A DNA stretch of 64,000 bases, taken from positions 62,001 through 126,000 of the forward strand of contig NZ_SRYM01000004.1 of NCBI RefSeq assembly GCF_004793765.1, read 5' to 3'. The stretch is from Parabacteroides distasonis. GTDB taxonomy: Bacteria; Bacteroidota; Bacteroidia; Bacteroidales; Tannerellaceae. The position numbers and the translations under genes are program-made. The stretch's first letter is position 1. Each line of letters opens with the position of its first letter. Of this stretch, positions 43,379 to 53,087 are shown piece after piece. Below the pieces are notes generated by a model. That model ran no database searches. It had not been told where the DNA came from and worked only from the letters and a program-made list of their open reading frames with translations.

Positions 43379-44080
43379 ATGGAAATAAAGAGATATAATG
43401 AGATGAAAGAGGCGCTTCGGTCGATGACGGAGGACATGATGGCGATGATTCGCCGGAAAGACTTCGCTCCGTTTAACCTAGCGCTCTCGGGAGGGGAGAC
43501 AGCGAAGCATATGTTTTCCCTTTGGGTAGATGAGTATAAGGATAAGATTAACTGGGATAACATCCGTTTCTTTTGGGTGGACGAGCGTTGTGTTCCACCA
43601 ACGAGTCCGGATAGTAATTACGGTCATGCGAATCATTTGCTTTTTAAGCCTTTGCGTATCCCGGCGGACCATATCCACCGGATCAAGGGCGAGAACGAGC
43701 CGGGTATTGAGGCGATGCGTTATTCGTGGGTCGTAAAGGAATTCTTGCCGTTGTTCAACCAAATGCCTACGTTTGATTGCATTATCCTCGGCGTAGGTGA
43801 GGATTCCCATACGGCATCCATTTTCCCTACCACTATGGAGCTATTGTCGGATAGCCGTAACTATGCGGTATCCCAGCAACCTTCTACCGGCCAATACCGG
43901 ATCACCATGACGGGACCGCTTATCTTGAACGGCACCCCCTTATTGGTCCCGGTACTGGGCACGAACAAGGAATCCGTAATCCAGAGGCTTTCCGATGGCT
44001 ATTCTCCTTCAAACGATACGCCTGCCGCTTATATCTTATCGCACGCCGTACAAGCTACGAGTTATGGACTGAATCCATGA
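43379..44080 (+). CDS. pgl: 6-phosphogluconolactonase
   Basis: This 233-residue protein of the DevB/SOL type hydrolyses 6-phosphogluconolactone. It shows the family blocks NLALSGGETAKHMF, FFWVDERCVPPTSPDSNYGHA and CIILGVGEDSHTASIFP. I use the ATG at 43379, 4 nt after the zwf stop, rather than the frame that opens inside zwf. It closes the gnd-zwf-pgl operon. Confidence 0.96.
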   Translation: MEIKRYNEMKEALRSMTEDMMAMIRRKDFAPFNLALSGGETAKHMFSLWVDEYKDKINWDNIRFFWVDERCVPPTSPDSNYGHANHLLFKPLRIPADHIHRIKGENEPGIEAMRYSWVVKEFLPLFNQMPTFDCIILGVGEDSHTASIFPTTMELLSDSRNYAVSQQPSTGQYRITMTGPLILNGTPLLVPVLGTNKESVIQRLSDGYSPSNDTPAAYILSHAVQATSYGLNP

Positions 44081-44168
44081 AGAGTTCGTTCTTGCTCGTT
44101 ATAAAGTTTGTTTCTCCATGAAGCAAACAATCTTCTCTCTATATACAAAGCCTGTCGCATCTTAATAA

Positions 44169-44273
44169 ATTCTATAATCGCCGATGCTGATTCTATAATC
44201 ACTGCCGCTGATTGTACAATCGCTGACGGCGGTTTTATAATCAGTGGCGGTGATTATAGAATTAGACAGCTTG
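44169..44273 (+). repeat. Five degenerate 21-bp tandem repeats with dyad symmetry
   Basis: Units start at 44169, 44190, 44211, 44232 and 44253, each exactly 21 bp, with core ATT-n-TA-n-AATC followed by a GC-rich half ending G-n-TG. The second and last units also form a long inverted repeat (44190-44262): about 32 of 35 positions per arm can pair if G-U is allowed. The unit equals two turns of the helix, so the cores lie on one face. The array lies between pgl and rmlA. The rest of the 471-bp gap has only a -7 box (TAACTTTG, 44480-44487) before rmlA. Confidence 0.75.
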
Positions 44274-44479
44274 CGAACAGGAATGGATAAGCTTGTGAGA
44301 AAGTATTCATACTCTATCATTGGTTATCGTCTTGCGTTCCGGAAAATTGCGGGTGATTTGCGAGCCCGGGTTTTACCGGTATGATAATGTGCGCTTAACT
44401 TGTGCGCGCTATGGCGTCCTATTGTATCAGAATATGGACGATTTTTTGAAAACGATACGTTAATCTATTATTATTTGTT

Positions 44480-44487
44480 TAACTTTG
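44480..44487 (+). promoter_or_regulatory. -7 box of the rmlA-fcl-gmd group
   Basis: TAACTTTG is an exact -7 match 64 nt before the rmlA ATG at 44552. No convincing -33 box lies at the expected distance, which may mean that an activator is needed. Confidence 0.5.
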
Positions 44488-44551
44488 TATAGTTTTAGGG
44501 ACGGTAAGGAATCGATCCTAAACTAATATTGTCGAATAAAATGGAAAGAAT

Positions 44552-45427
44552 ATGAAAGGTATAGTTTTAGCCGGTGGATCGGGTACTCGCTTGTATCCGA
44601 TCACTAAAGGAGTTTCCAAGCAACTTCTACCTATTTATGATAAGCCGATGATTTTTTATCCGATATCCGTGCTCATGCTGGCGGGGATACGGGAGATTCT
44701 TATCATATCGACTCCGCAGGATTTGCCGGGCTTTCGTCGTTTACTGGGCGATGGCTCCGATTATGGGGTTCGTTTTGAATATGCCGAGCAACCTTCGCCG
44801 GACGGATTGGCGCAAGCTTTCATCATTGGAGAGCGCTTTATCGGCAATGACTCCGTTTGCTTGGTACTTGGTGATAACATCTTTTACGGACAGAGTTTTA
44901 CCCGTATGTTAAAAGAGGCTGTTTACAAGGTGGAGAACGAACAAAAAGCGACCGTGTTCGGTTACTACGTAAACGATCCGGAACGCTATGGTGTTGCGGA
45001 GTTCGATGCGGACGGGAACGTCCTCAGTATCGAGGAGAAACCGAAGGAACCGAAGTCGAATTACGCCGTGGTAGGATTGTATTTTTATCCAAACAAGGTG
45101 GTGGACGTGGCCAAAAATATCAAACCATCCGCCCGTGGAGAGCTGGAGATCACTACCGTGAACCAGTGGTTCTTGAAGGATGGGGAGTTGAAAGTCCAGC
45201 TATTGGGACGTGGATTCGCCTGGTTGGATACCGGAACTCACGACTCGTTATCTGAGGCATCTACTTTCGTGGAGGTGATCGAGAAGAGACAGGGCCTGAA
45301 GGTGGCTTGTCTGGAGGAGATCGCTTTCAAGCAAGGATGGATTGATGAGAAGCGACTTGAGCAAGTTGCCTTGCCAATGATTAAGAATCAGTACGGCCAG
45401 TATTTGATGAGGTTGATTGGTAAGTAG
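44552..45427 (+). CDS. rfbA: Glucose-1-phosphate thymidylyltransferase
   Basis: This 291-residue enzyme makes dTDP-glucose from glucose 1-phosphate and dTTP, the first step to dTDP-rhamnose and other deoxysugars. It shows the nucleotide-binding start [30 protein letters not shown] with the metal aspartate, and [15 protein letters not shown]. Its length is full. No rmlB, C or D gene follows; the next genes make GDP-fucose, so later dTDP-sugar steps must be encoded elsewhere. Confidence 0.96.
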   Translation: MKGIVLAGGSGTRLYPITKGVSKQLLPIYDKPMIFYPISVLMLAGIREILIISTPQDLPGFRRLLGDGSDYGVRFEYAEQPSPDGLAQAFIIGERFIGNDSVCLVLGDNIFYGQSFTRMLKEAVYKVENEQKATVFGYYVNDPERYGVAEFDADGNVLSIEEKPKEPKSNYAVVGLYFYPNKVVDVAKNIKPSARGELEITTVNQWFLKDGELKVQLLGRGFAWLDTGTHDSLSEASTFVEVIEKRQGLKVACLEEIAFKQGWIDEKRLEQVALPMIKNQYGQYLMRLIGK

Positions 45428-45453
45428 AAGTAGTTCAGAATACGAGACATGGT

Positions 45454-46530
45454 ATGGAAAAAGACAGTAAAATATTTGTAGCCGGTCACCGGGGCTTGGT
45501 AGGTTCCGCCATCTTGAATAATTTGCGCAGCAAAGGGTATACGAACTTCCTTCTCCGTACGCATGCGGAACTGGATCTGACGGATCAAGTCGCCGTGAAC
45601 GAGTTCTTCGCTGCTGAAAGGCCGGACTATGTGTTTTTGTCGGCGGCACACGTCGGTGGTATCATGGCGAACAGTTTGTACCGTGCCGATTTTATCTACA
45701 ATAATTTGATGATCCAGAATAATGTCATTCATGCCTCTTGGAAAAACAACGTAAAGAAATTGTTATTCTTGGGAAGCACCTGCATCTATCCCCGTGAGGC
45801 TCCGCAGCCCATGCCAGAGGATTGCTTGCTGACATCTCCTTTGGAATATTCCAACGAACCTTATGCGATCGCCAAGATAGCGGGTATCAAGATGTGCGAG
45901 AGTTACAACCTGCAATATGGTACGAACTACATCGCTGTGATGCCTACGAACCTCTATGGGCCCAATGATAATTTCAATCTGGAGACTTCCCATGTATTGC
46001 CAGCCATGATCCGTAAGATCCATTTGGCGAAATGCCTGCATACGGGAGATTGGGAGGCCTTGCGTAAGGATATGGATGTTCGTCCGGTAGAGGGTGTGTC
46101 TGGGAAGGCTACCGAGTCGGAAATCCTCTCCGTATTGGATAAACAGGGTATTTGTCCGGGCGAGGTGGAGCTGTGGGGAACCGGCAAGCCGCTTCGTGAG
46201 TTCTTATGGAGCGAGGAGATGGCTGACGCTTCTGTTTATATCATGGAACACGTGGATTTCGAGGATCTCCGCCAAAGGGAGGGCGAGGTTCGTAATACAC
46301 ATATTAATATAGGTACGGGTATCGAGCTTTCGATCCGTGAAGTCGCCGAATTGATCCAACGAGAGATCGGATTCGAGGGTGAGCTGAGGTTTAACTCGTC
46401 CAAGCCGGACGGTACGCTTCGTAAGCTGACGGATGTAAGTAAGTTGCATGCCTTAGGTTGGCATCATACGATCGAGATTGAGGAGGGTGTGAAGCGACTC
46501 TATGAGTGGTACTTGGGAGTTGGTAAATGA
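45454..46530 (+). CDS. fcl: GDP-L-fucose synthase
   Basis: This 358-residue short-chain-dehydrogenase-type epimerase/reductase converts GDP-4-keto-6-deoxymannose to GDP-L-fucose. It has GHRGLVGSAI near the start and the catalytic Tyr-x-x-x-Lys in EPYAIAKIAG. It is about 40 residues longer than the E. coli enzyme because of an insert around residues 190-235. It lies 26 nt after rmlA and 25 nt before gmd, whose product feeds it. Confidence 0.95.
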   Translation: MEKDSKIFVAGHRGLVGSAILNNLRSKGYTNFLLRTHAELDLTDQVAVNEFFAAERPDYVFLSAAHVGGIMANSLYRADFIYNNLMIQNNVIHASWKNNVKKLLFLGSTCIYPREAPQPMPEDCLLTSPLEYSNEPYAIAKIAGIKMCESYNLQYGTNYIAVMPTNLYGPNDNFNLETSHVLPAMIRKIHLAKCLHTGDWEALRKDMDVRPVEGVSGKATESEILSVLDKQGICPGEVELWGTGKPLREFLWSEEMADASVYIMEHVDFEDLRQREGEVRNTHINIGTGIELSIREVAELIQREIGFEGELRFNSSKPDGTLRKLTDVSKLHALGWHHTIEIEEGVKRLYEWYLGVGK

Positions 46531-46555
46531 TAAATGAGAATTGAAAATTAGAGAA

Positions 46556-47707
46556 ATGGGTAAAGTAGCGTTAATAACAGGTATTACGGGGCAGGATGGG
46601 GCTTATCTTACTGAGTTCTTGATCAAGAAAGGATATACGGTACATGGTATCAAGCGTCGTTCTTCCATGTTCAATACGGATCGCATTGATCATTTATATC
46701 AAGATCCGCATGTGGAAAACCGTAATTTGATCCTGCATTATGGCGATTTAACGGATAGTTTGAATCTTACACGTATCATTGGCGAGGTCCAGCCGGATGA
46801 GATCTATAATCTGGCTGCCATGAGTCATGTGAAAGTGAGTTTCGATACTCCCGAATATACGGCGAATGCGGATGGCTTGGGCGTATTACGTATTCTGGAG
46901 GCGGTTCGCTTGCTGAACTTGATCCCGAAGACACGTATTTATCAGGCATCTACATCTGAGTTGTATGGCTTGGTACAAGAGGTGCCACAGAGGGAGACTA
47001 CTCCTTTCTATCCGAGAAGCCCTTATGCGGTAGCGAAACTATACGGTTACTGGATTACGGTAAATTATAGAGAGGCTTATCATATGCATGCTTCCAATGG
47101 CATCTTGTTTAATCACGAGTCTCCGTTAAGAGGGGAGACGTTTGTGACCCGTAAGGTAACCCGGGCGGTTTCACGTATCGTTTTGGGTATGCAAAAAAAG
47201 GTTTATATGGGTAATCTTTCTTCCAAACGGGATTGGGGACACGCAAAAGATTACGTGCGTGCCATGTACGCTATTTTGCAACAAGATGAACCTTCGGACT
47301 ATGTCATAGCTACTGGGATAACTACCACGATTCGAGACTTTATCCGTATGGCTTTTGAGGAAGTTGGCGTGGGAATTTACTTTAAAGGAGAAGGGGTAGA
47401 CGAGGTCGCTATTTTAGAGTTGATAGACGAGGAATTGTTTGTCAAGAAGGTTGGTGATGCCTATCTGGAAAACTTTAAAAAACGTGTGGGTGAGGAAGTT
47501 GTAGGAGTAGATTCACAGTATTTCCGTCCTACGGAAGTGGAGTTGCTGATCGGCGACGCTACGAAGGCACGTACCCGTTTAGGGTGGGAACCGGAGTATT
47601 CATTAGCGGCTTTAATCGAGGATATGGTGAAGAATGATATAAAACTAATGAAGAAGGAGTCTTATCTAAAAGAGGGGGGCTATAAAATTTTGAACTATTT
47701 CGAGTGA
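46556..47707 (+). CDS. gmd: GDP-mannose 4,6-dehydratase
   Basis: This 383-residue enzyme makes GDP-4-keto-6-deoxymannose. It has [18 protein letters not shown], the TSELYG block, [10 protein letters not shown] (catalytic Tyr and Lys) and [19 protein letters not shown] in the same frame at 46541 is less likely than the ATG at 46556. With fcl it completes GDP-L-fucose synthesis, used to fucosylate capsule or surface glycoproteins. Confidence 0.96.
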   Translation: MGKVALITGITGQDGAYLTEFLIKKGYTVHGIKRRSSMFNTDRIDHLYQDPHVENRNLILHYGDLTDSLNLTRIIGEVQPDEIYNLAAMSHVKVSFDTPEYTANADGLGVLRILEAVRLLNLIPKTRIYQASTSELYGLVQEVPQRETTPFYPRSPYAVAKLYGYWITVNYREAYHMHASNGILFNHESPLRGETFVTRKVTRAVSRIVLGMQKKVYMGNLSSKRDWGHAKDYVRAMYAILQQDEPSDYVIATGITTTIRDFIRMAFEEVGVGIYFKGEGVDEVAILELIDEELFVKKVGDAYLENFKKRVGEEVVGVDSQYFRPTEVELLIGDATKARTRLGWEPEYSLAALIEDMVKNDIKLMKKESYLKEGGYKILNYFE

Positions 47708-47731
47708 GTTCGAAACAATTTGAAGATTTTA

Positions 47732-47762
47732 TTTGTTGTATTTACAAAAAGAGTTAAATTTG
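47732..47762 (+). promoter_or_regulatory. Strong promoter of the OmpA-family gene
   Basis: TTTG (47732-47735), a 19-nt spacer and TAAATTTG (47755-47762) match the Bacteroidetes consensus exactly. The leader before the ATG at 47816 is about 47 nt. A strong promoter suits an abundant outer-membrane protein. Confidence 0.75.
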
Positions 47763-47815
47763 TGCCAATTTTAAGATATTAGGTAATTGATTGTTTAATT
47801 AAAAATGTTGAAAAT

Positions 47816-48961
47816 ATGAAGACTAAGGTTTTACTTTTAGCTTTGTTATCAGGTTTTGTATTTTCTGTGGCAGCACAGGAATATCAACCGCAGGTGGGGT
47901 TCAGCAATGAGGCTGGTTATAAGACTAATTTCAAGAAGAATAAAGCTCGCGACAATTGGTTTATTTCAATTGCGGGTGGAGCTAGCGTATTATTAGGAGA
48001 CCAAAATGGAGAGGCTGATTTCAAGAATCGTTTAAACTTCGCTCCACAAGTGTCTTTTGGTAAGTGGTTTAATCCGTATTTAGGATTCCGTACCCAGTTA
48101 AATGGTGGTATTATCCACGGTTTTGAAGGTGATGGCGCACAGTTTATGCAACATAATAAATATGTAGCCGCTCACGTAGACTTGTTGTGGGATGTTACTA
48201 ACTTCTGGGCTCCTTACAGAGAATCTAAAGTGTTCCGCTTGATTCCTTGGGTCGGTTTTGGTTACGCGCAGCGTTTCAAGACTACAGAGTCTTACGATCG
48301 TCCAAGAACGGAGTCCCCTACGTTGAACGCTGGTATCTTGACCGCCTTCCGTTTGAGCAAACGTGTTGATTTGAATGTTGAGATCCAAGGTTCTTTGTTG
48401 AACGAGCAGTTCAACCGTGTTGAGATGAATCACCTTACAGACGGTATCGTTCAGTTGAGCGCTGGTTTGACATTCAAATTGGGTAAGACAGACTTTGAGG
48501 TATTGGAGCCGATGGATTATGCTTTGTTGAACGACTTGAACGGCCAAATCAACTCTTTGCGTGCCGCTAATGATGAGTTGAGCAAGCGTCCGGTTTCTTG
48601 CCCTGAGTGCCAAGAGACAGTTACTGAGGTTGTAAATAACTACGTTGACAATGTGGTTTACTTCCGCATCAACAGCGCTAAGATCGACAAGAACCAGCAG
48701 ATCAATATCTATAACACAGCTGAGTTCATGAAGAACAATAACGCTCCGATCAAGGTGGTTGGTTACGCTGACAAGAAGACGGGTACTTCTGATTATAACA
48801 TGGGTCTTTCAGAGAAACGTGCTAGAGCGGTCGCTAAGGAACTTATCGATAAATACGGTATCTCTTCTAGCCAGATCACGATCGAATGGAGAGGTTCTGA
48901 CGAACAACCTTATGGTGAAAATAGCTGGAACCGTGTAGTAATTATGAGCGCTAATAATTAA
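47816..48961 (+). CDS. OmpA-family outer-membrane protein
   Basis: This 381-residue protein has a signal peptide (about 1-20, ending VAAQ). An N-terminal beta-barrel region spans about residues 35-235, with alternating aromatic strands such as FAPQVSFGKWFNPYLGF. A short linker has a CPEC pair, and the C-terminal OmpA domain (about 265-380) binds peptidoglycan (VVYFRINSAKIDKNQQ, LSEKRARAVAKELI). It anchors the outer membrane to the wall. It is monocistronic, with a consensus promoter upstream and a terminator downstream. Confidence 0.95.
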   Translation: MKTKVLLLALLSGFVFSVAAQEYQPQVGFSNEAGYKTNFKKNKARDNWFISIAGGASVLLGDQNGEADFKNRLNFAPQVSFGKWFNPYLGFRTQLNGGIIHGFEGDGAQFMQHNKYVAAHVDLLWDVTNFWAPYRESKVFRLIPWVGFGYAQRFKTTESYDRPRTESPTLNAGILTAFRLSKRVDLNVEIQGSLLNEQFNRVEMNHLTDGIVQLSAGLTFKLGKTDFEVLEPMDYALLNDLNGQINSLRAANDELSKRPVSCPECQETVTEVVNNYVDNVVYFRINSAKIDKNQQINIYNTAEFMKNNNAPIKVVGYADKKTGTSDYNMGLSEKRARAVAKELIDKYGISSSQITIEWRGSDEQPYGENSWNRVVIMSANN

Positions 48962-48980
48962 TTTACGAATTAATACTTTA

Positions 48981-49014
48981 AAAAGGCCGTACTTCTAAGT
49001 ATGGCCTTTTTTTT
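48981..49014 (+). terminator. Terminator of the OmpA-family gene
   Basis: A 14-bp stem (aaaaggccgtactt with one G-U pair) has a very short loop and a run of eight T. It lies 19 nt after the OmpA stop. Confidence 0.88.
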
Positions 49015-49057
49015 GCGCCGAAAAATACTTACTTTTGCGAGAATTTATCGAATTGCT

Positions 49058-50455
49058 ATGATATTAAACAAAAAACATGGTTATTTAATCCAATGGCTGA
49101 TTGGTGTAGGAGATTTGATTGTATTGAATCTCTTGTTTATGGCCGTTTTTCATTTGCTTAGCCCGAAATACACGGAAGCGATATCCTATAATTTGAGAGA
49201 GGTTATTCTGCTATTGAATTTCTGTTATTTCTTCTCTTTATATTTTATCCCAATTCGAGTGCATTTGGCGGTCGTGTTTATCGACAAGATCGTGCAACGG
49301 GCGTTCGGATTGGTTACTGTACTTATCTTTTTATTTGCTACTTGCTTGATATTCTTGAACGTAGGAGATATTCTCGCTACTTTCCTCTTGGTTTATTACG
49401 GGGTTTCTATCATCTTGTTTTCGCTTTGGCGGGTTTTTGTGCGCTTATCCTTAAAGTTTTATAGGCGAAAAGGCTATAATTTTAAAAAGGTGGTGATTGT
49501 GGGTGCTGGAAAGAATGGTATGGAGCTTTACCAAGTCATGAAAGATGATTTGAGTTATGGGTTTAGTGTAAAGGGGTTCTTTGACGACAATGACTCGTTG
49601 AAAGACGTTTTACCTAATTACTTGGGTAAGACGAGTGAGGTGGAAGCGTATGTGCTAGAGCATGATATCGATGAGATTTATTGTACCTTGCCAGGTACGA
49701 ATAACGGAAAGATCGTACGGCTTCTGAATTTCGCCGAGAAGAAGATGGTGCGTTTCTATATCGTGCCCGAGTTTTACCGGGATGTAAAGAAGAGTATGGT
49801 GATGGAGGTGATGGAATCGATCCCATTGCTGACGGTTCGCCGGGAGCCTTTGCAATCCGCCTATAACCGGTTCTTGAAACGAGCGTTCGATATATTGTTC
49901 TCTTTGGTGATTTTGCTGACGATTTATCCGATCCTGTACATCGTGGTCGGTATGATGATCAAGTTAAGCTCGCCCGGTCCGATCTTGTTTAAGCAGAAAC
50001 GTACGGGATTGTATGGGCGTGACTTCGAGTGTTTTAAGTTTCGTACAATGAAGGTGAACGCACAGGCTGATACTTTGCAGGCCGTCAAGAATGATCCTCG
50101 GAAGACCCGGATCGGCGATTTCTTGCGCCGGACGAATCTTGATGAGTTTCCTCAGTTCGTGAACGTCTTGCTGGGCGATATGTCCGTGGTAGGCCCTCGT
50201 CCGCATATGTTGAAGCATACCGAGCAGTACTCGGCATTGATCGATAAGTATATGGTGCGGCATTTGGTGAAACCGGGAGTAACGGGGTGGGCGCAAGTCA
50301 CTGGTTATCGGGGTGAGACCAAGACACTGGAGCAGATGGAAGGGCGTGTGAAGAGAGATGTATGGTATATAGAGAATTGGACGTTTTTCCTTGATTTAAA
50401 GATTATAGTGGTTACAGTACTGAACATGTTCAAGGGAGAGAAGAATGCGTATTGA
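49058..50455 (+). CDS. WcaJ-like undecaprenyl-phosphate glycosyl-1-phosphate transferase
   Basis: This 465-residue membrane enzyme starts surface polysaccharide synthesis by placing a hexose 1-phosphate on undecaprenyl phosphate. Four membrane segments occupy about residues 10-130, a CoA-binding-like domain follows (about 145-260, VVIVGAGKNGMELYQVM), then a fifth membrane segment and the catalytic bacterial sugar-transferase domain (about 275-465; KRAFDILFSL, PGPILFKQKRTGLYGRDFEC, RRTNLDEFPQFVNVL, KPGVTGWAQV). I use the ATG at 49058, because the earlier in-frame codon lies inside the OmpA terminator. A -7 box TACTTTTG lies at 49030-49037. Confidence 0.93.
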   Translation: MILNKKHGYLIQWLIGVGDLIVLNLLFMAVFHLLSPKYTEAISYNLREVILLLNFCYFFSLYFIPIRVHLAVVFIDKIVQRAFGLVTVLIFLFATCLIFLNVGDILATFLLVYYGVSIILFSLWRVFVRLSLKFYRRKGYNFKKVVIVGAGKNGMELYQVMKDDLSYGFSVKGFFDDNDSLKDVLPNYLGKTSEVEAYVLEHDIDEIYCTLPGTNNGKIVRLLNFAEKKMVRFYIVPEFYRDVKKSMVMEVMESIPLLTVRREPLQSAYNRFLKRAFDILFSLVILLTIYPILYIVVGMMIKLSSPGPILFKQKRTGLYGRDFECFKFRTMKVNAQADTLQAVKNDPRKTRIGDFLRRTNLDEFPQFVNVLLGDMSVVGPRPHMLKHTEQYSALIDKYMVRHLVKPGVTGWAQVTGYRGETKTLEQMEGRVKRDVWYIENWTFFLDLKIIVVTVLNMFKGEKNAY

Positions 50456-50524
50456 TCCGATTCGTTGCACACTTTTTGCGGATTTGTGTAATCCGTATTT
50501 ATATTTATGCTATATTCGCGCTCG

Positions 50525-50947
50525 ATGGGAAGAATAATTGCAATAGATTACGGCCGGAAACGTACGGGGATAGCCGCTACGGATATTTTACAAATGATCG
50601 CTAACGGCGTGGCGACAGTCCCAAGTGGAGAGGTTGTGAGATACTTGTCGGATTACGTATCGCAGGAACCGGTGGATTTATTTGTGGTCGGGCTTCCGAA
50701 GCAAATGAACAATGAGCCTTCTGAGAACATGAAGTATGTGGAGGCGTTCGTGACCCATCTGAAAAGGACGATACCAAGTATCCCGGTAACTTATTACGAC
50801 GAGCGGTTCACGTCGGTCTTAGCTCATAAGGCCATGTTGGAAGGTGGTTTAAAGAAAAAGAAACGGCAAGATAAAGGACTGGTCGATGAGATTAGCGCCG
50901 TTATTATTTTGCAAGCTTATTTAGAAAGTAAAAAATATCAGTTATAA
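50525..50947 (+). CDS. ruvX: RuvX/YqgF RNase H-fold nuclease
   Basis: This 140-residue protein of the YqgF family acts as a Holliday-junction resolvase or a pre-16S rRNA nuclease. It has the RNase H-fold opening IAIDYGRKRTGIAATD with the first acidic residue, YDERFTSVLAHKAM, and the closing DKGLVDEISAVIILQ with the last acidic residue. I chose the ATG at 50525, since the in-frame start at 50507 adds residues the family lacks. The def gene follows 3 nt later. Confidence 0.93.
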   Translation: MGRIIAIDYGRKRTGIAATDILQMIANGVATVPSGEVVRYLSDYVSQEPVDLFVVGLPKQMNNEPSENMKYVEAFVTHLKRTIPSIPVTYYDERFTSVLAHKAMLEGGLKKKKRQDKGLVDEISAVIILQAYLESKKYQL

Positions 50948-50950
50948 CTT

Positions 50951-51508
50951 ATGATTTTACCCGTATTTTTATATGGTCAGCCCGTACTAAGAAAAGAGGC
51001 TGAGGATGTACCTAAAGATTATCCCGACTTGAAACAGTTGGTTGCCAATATGTTTGAAACGATGTATAATGCCGATGGGGTAGGACTTGCCGCTCCTCAG
51101 GTGGGCTTGTCTATCCGTTTGGTGGTTATAGACGGTGATGTGATGGGAGATGACTTCCCTGAATGCAAGGGTTTCAAGCGTGCGTTGGTTAATCCCGAGT
51201 TTTTGGAACGTAGCGAGGAGGAAATAGCTATGGAGGAAGGCTGTTTGAGCCTGCCGGGTATACACGAGAAAGTGTCTCGCTCGAAAACGGTTCGTGTGAG
51301 ATATTGGGATGAGAATTGGGAGGAGCACGAGGAAGTGGTGGAAGGTTTCGCCGCCCGTATCGTGCAGCATGAGTGCGAGCATTTGACGGGGCATGTCTTT
51401 ATCGACAATGTCTCCGCTATTCGCCGCCAATTGAACAAAGGCAAATTAAATAGTATTATTAAAGGGACGGTTCGTTGCTCTTACCGGGCAAAGGCCGTTG
51501 GTAAATAA
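50951..51508 (+). CDS. def: Peptide deformylase
   Basis: This 185-residue metallo-enzyme removes the N-formyl group from new proteins. All three family motifs are present: [13 protein letters not shown] (cysteine metal ligand) and HECEH (two histidine ligands and the catalytic glutamate). Its length is typical. It follows ruvX by 3 nt and precedes the carboxyltransferase gene by 19 nt. Confidence 0.96.
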   Translation: MILPVFLYGQPVLRKEAEDVPKDYPDLKQLVANMFETMYNADGVGLAAPQVGLSIRLVVIDGDVMGDDFPECKGFKRALVNPEFLERSEEEIAMEEGCLSLPGIHEKVSRSKTVRVRYWDENWEEHEEVVEGFAARIVQHECEHLTGHVFIDNVSAIRRQLNKGKLNSIIKGTVRCSYRAKAVGK

Positions 51509-51527
51509 TAAATCTATAAATAACAAT

Positions 51528-53075
51528 ATGACAGATTTAAGTAAAAACATTGAGGCCCTCAGGGAAAAGAAAGCCGTTATCGAGATGGGCGGTGGTGAGG
51601 CTGCTATCGAAAAGCAAGTGGCGATGGGTAAGCTTACTGCCCGGGAGCGTATCTTGGCTTTGCTGGATAAGAACTCTTTCCATGAGTATGACATGTTCGT
51701 GAAACACGATGGCCGTGATTTCGGTATGGAGAAGAAAGTTCTGCCGGGTGATGGTGTGGTTACCGGTACGGGTACGATTTTTGGTGCCCCGGTTTGCATC
51801 TATGCGCAGGACTTTACGGTTGCCGGTGGTTCGTTAGGTTTGCAACATGCTCGTAAGATCACCAAGATCATGGACCATGCGTTGAAGATGAAATGTCCGA
51901 TCATCGGAATCAATGACTCGGGTGGCGCACGTATCCAAGAAGGCGTTGGTGCTTTGGCTGGTTATGGTGAAATATTCTATCGCAATACGATCGCCTCGGG
52001 CGTGATTCCTCAGATTTCCTTGATCCTCGGTCCTTGTGCTGGTGGTGCTGTTTATTCTCCGGCGTTGACGGACTTCGTGTTTGTGGTTGAGAACATCTCC
52101 AAGATGTTTATCACGGGACCGAACGTTATCAAGACCGTGTTGGGTGAGGACATCTCTATGGAAGACCTTGGTGGCGCACGTGTTCATGCGGAGACTACAG
52201 GTAACGCTCATTTCTATGCCTTGAGCGAGCAAGAATGTTTCGATCAGGTGAAACGTTTGGTTAGCTTCATCCCTTGGAATAATCAGGAGCGTGCGAAAGT
52301 GGTTGAGCCGAAAGAGCCCTCCGCTATGCTGAATATCGAGCAAGTAGTTCCGGCGGACCCGAAACAGCCGTATGATGTGCGAGACGTTATCAGATGTATC
52401 GTCGATGACTCGGACTTTTTGGAGATCCAAAAGTTGTGGGCCGCTAATATTGTGATCGGCTTTGGCCGCATGGCAGGAGAGACTGTAGGTTTTGTAGCCA
52501 ACCAGCCGATGGTTTTGGCCGGCGTGCTTGATTGTGATAGCGCTGACAAGGCCGCTCGTTTCATCCGTTTCTGCGACTCATTCAATATTCCTATCATCAC
52601 GTTGGAGGATATGCCGGGTTATCTGCCGGGCGTAGATCAAGAGCATGCGGGTGTGATTCGTCATGGGGCTAAGGTTCTGTATGCGTATTCGGAAGCTACT
52701 GTTCCTAAGATCACGGTTATTTTGCGCAAGGCGTACGGTGGAGGTTATATAGCTATGAACTCCCGTCACTTGGGCGCTGACTTCATGTTCGCTTGGCCGA
52801 GTGCGGAGATCGCTGTTATGGGTCCGGAAGGCGCAGCTAACATCATATTCCGCAAGGAGATCATGGAGGCGGAAGATCAGAACGCTATGCGTCAGGAGAA
52901 GGTGAAAGAATATATCGAGAAATTCGCGAACCCGTACGTGGCGGCTTCCAAAGGATTTATCGACTCTGTGATCGAACCGAAAGAAACCCGTTCATTATTG
53001 CTACACGCACTGAAGCTTTCCATTCTAAAAGAGGAATACAGACCGGCCAAGAAGCACGGTTTGCCTCCGTTCTAA
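51528..53075 (+). CDS. Acyl-CoA carboxyltransferase subunit (propionyl/methylmalonyl-CoA type)
   Basis: This 515-residue carboxyltransferase exchanges CO2 between biotin and propionyl- or methylmalonyl-CoA. It has two crotonase-like halves with the oxyanion-hole segments GGARIQEGVGALAGYGEIF and GPCAGGAVYSPA in the first, and KAYGGGYIAMNS and GPEGAANIIF in the second. It matches the alpha subunit of methylmalonyl-CoA decarboxylase and the beta subunit of propionyl-CoA carboxylase alike. A biotin-carrier gene follows 12 nt later; no biotin carboxylase or membrane decarboxylase subunit is adjacent. In Bacteroidales it would fit the succinate-to-propionate pathway. Confidence 0.92.
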   Translation: MTDLSKNIEALREKKAVIEMGGGEAAIEKQVAMGKLTARERILALLDKNSFHEYDMFVKHDGRDFGMEKKVLPGDGVVTGTGTIFGAPVCIYAQDFTVAGGSLGLQHARKITKIMDHALKMKCPIIGINDSGGARIQEGVGALAGYGEIFYRNTIASGVIPQISLILGPCAGGAVYSPALTDFVFVVENISKMFITGPNVIKTVLGEDISMEDLGGARVHAETTGNAHFYALSEQECFDQVKRLVSFIPWNNQERAKVVEPKEPSAMLNIEQVVPADPKQPYDVRDVIRCIVDDSDFLEIQKLWAANIVIGFGRMAGETVGFVANQPMVLAGVLDCDSADKAARFIRFCDSFNIPIITLEDMPGYLPGVDQEHAGVIRHGAKVLYAYSEATVPKITVILRKAYGGGYIAMNSRHLGADFMFAWPSAEIAVMGPEGAANIIFRKEIMEAEDQNAMRQEKVKEYIEKFANPYVAASKGFIDSVIEPKETRSLLLHALKLSILKEEYRPAKKHGLPPF

Positions 53076-53087
53076 ATTGATGAGAGT

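Noticed and set aside
44169-44273. CRISPR-like repeats
   Set aside because: The units are contiguous, degenerate and without spacers, and no cas gene is present.
44108-44290. A 60-codon frame across the 21-bp repeats, giving a seven-residue periodic peptide
   Set aside because: It starts with TTG and its periodicity follows from the DNA repeat; there is no promoter or ribosome site and no resemblance to a known peptide.
51354-51390. Altered active site in peptide deformylase (HECEH instead of the usual HEYDH or HECDH)
   Set aside because: The HExxH zinc motif and catalytic glutamate are intact; the change is conservative.
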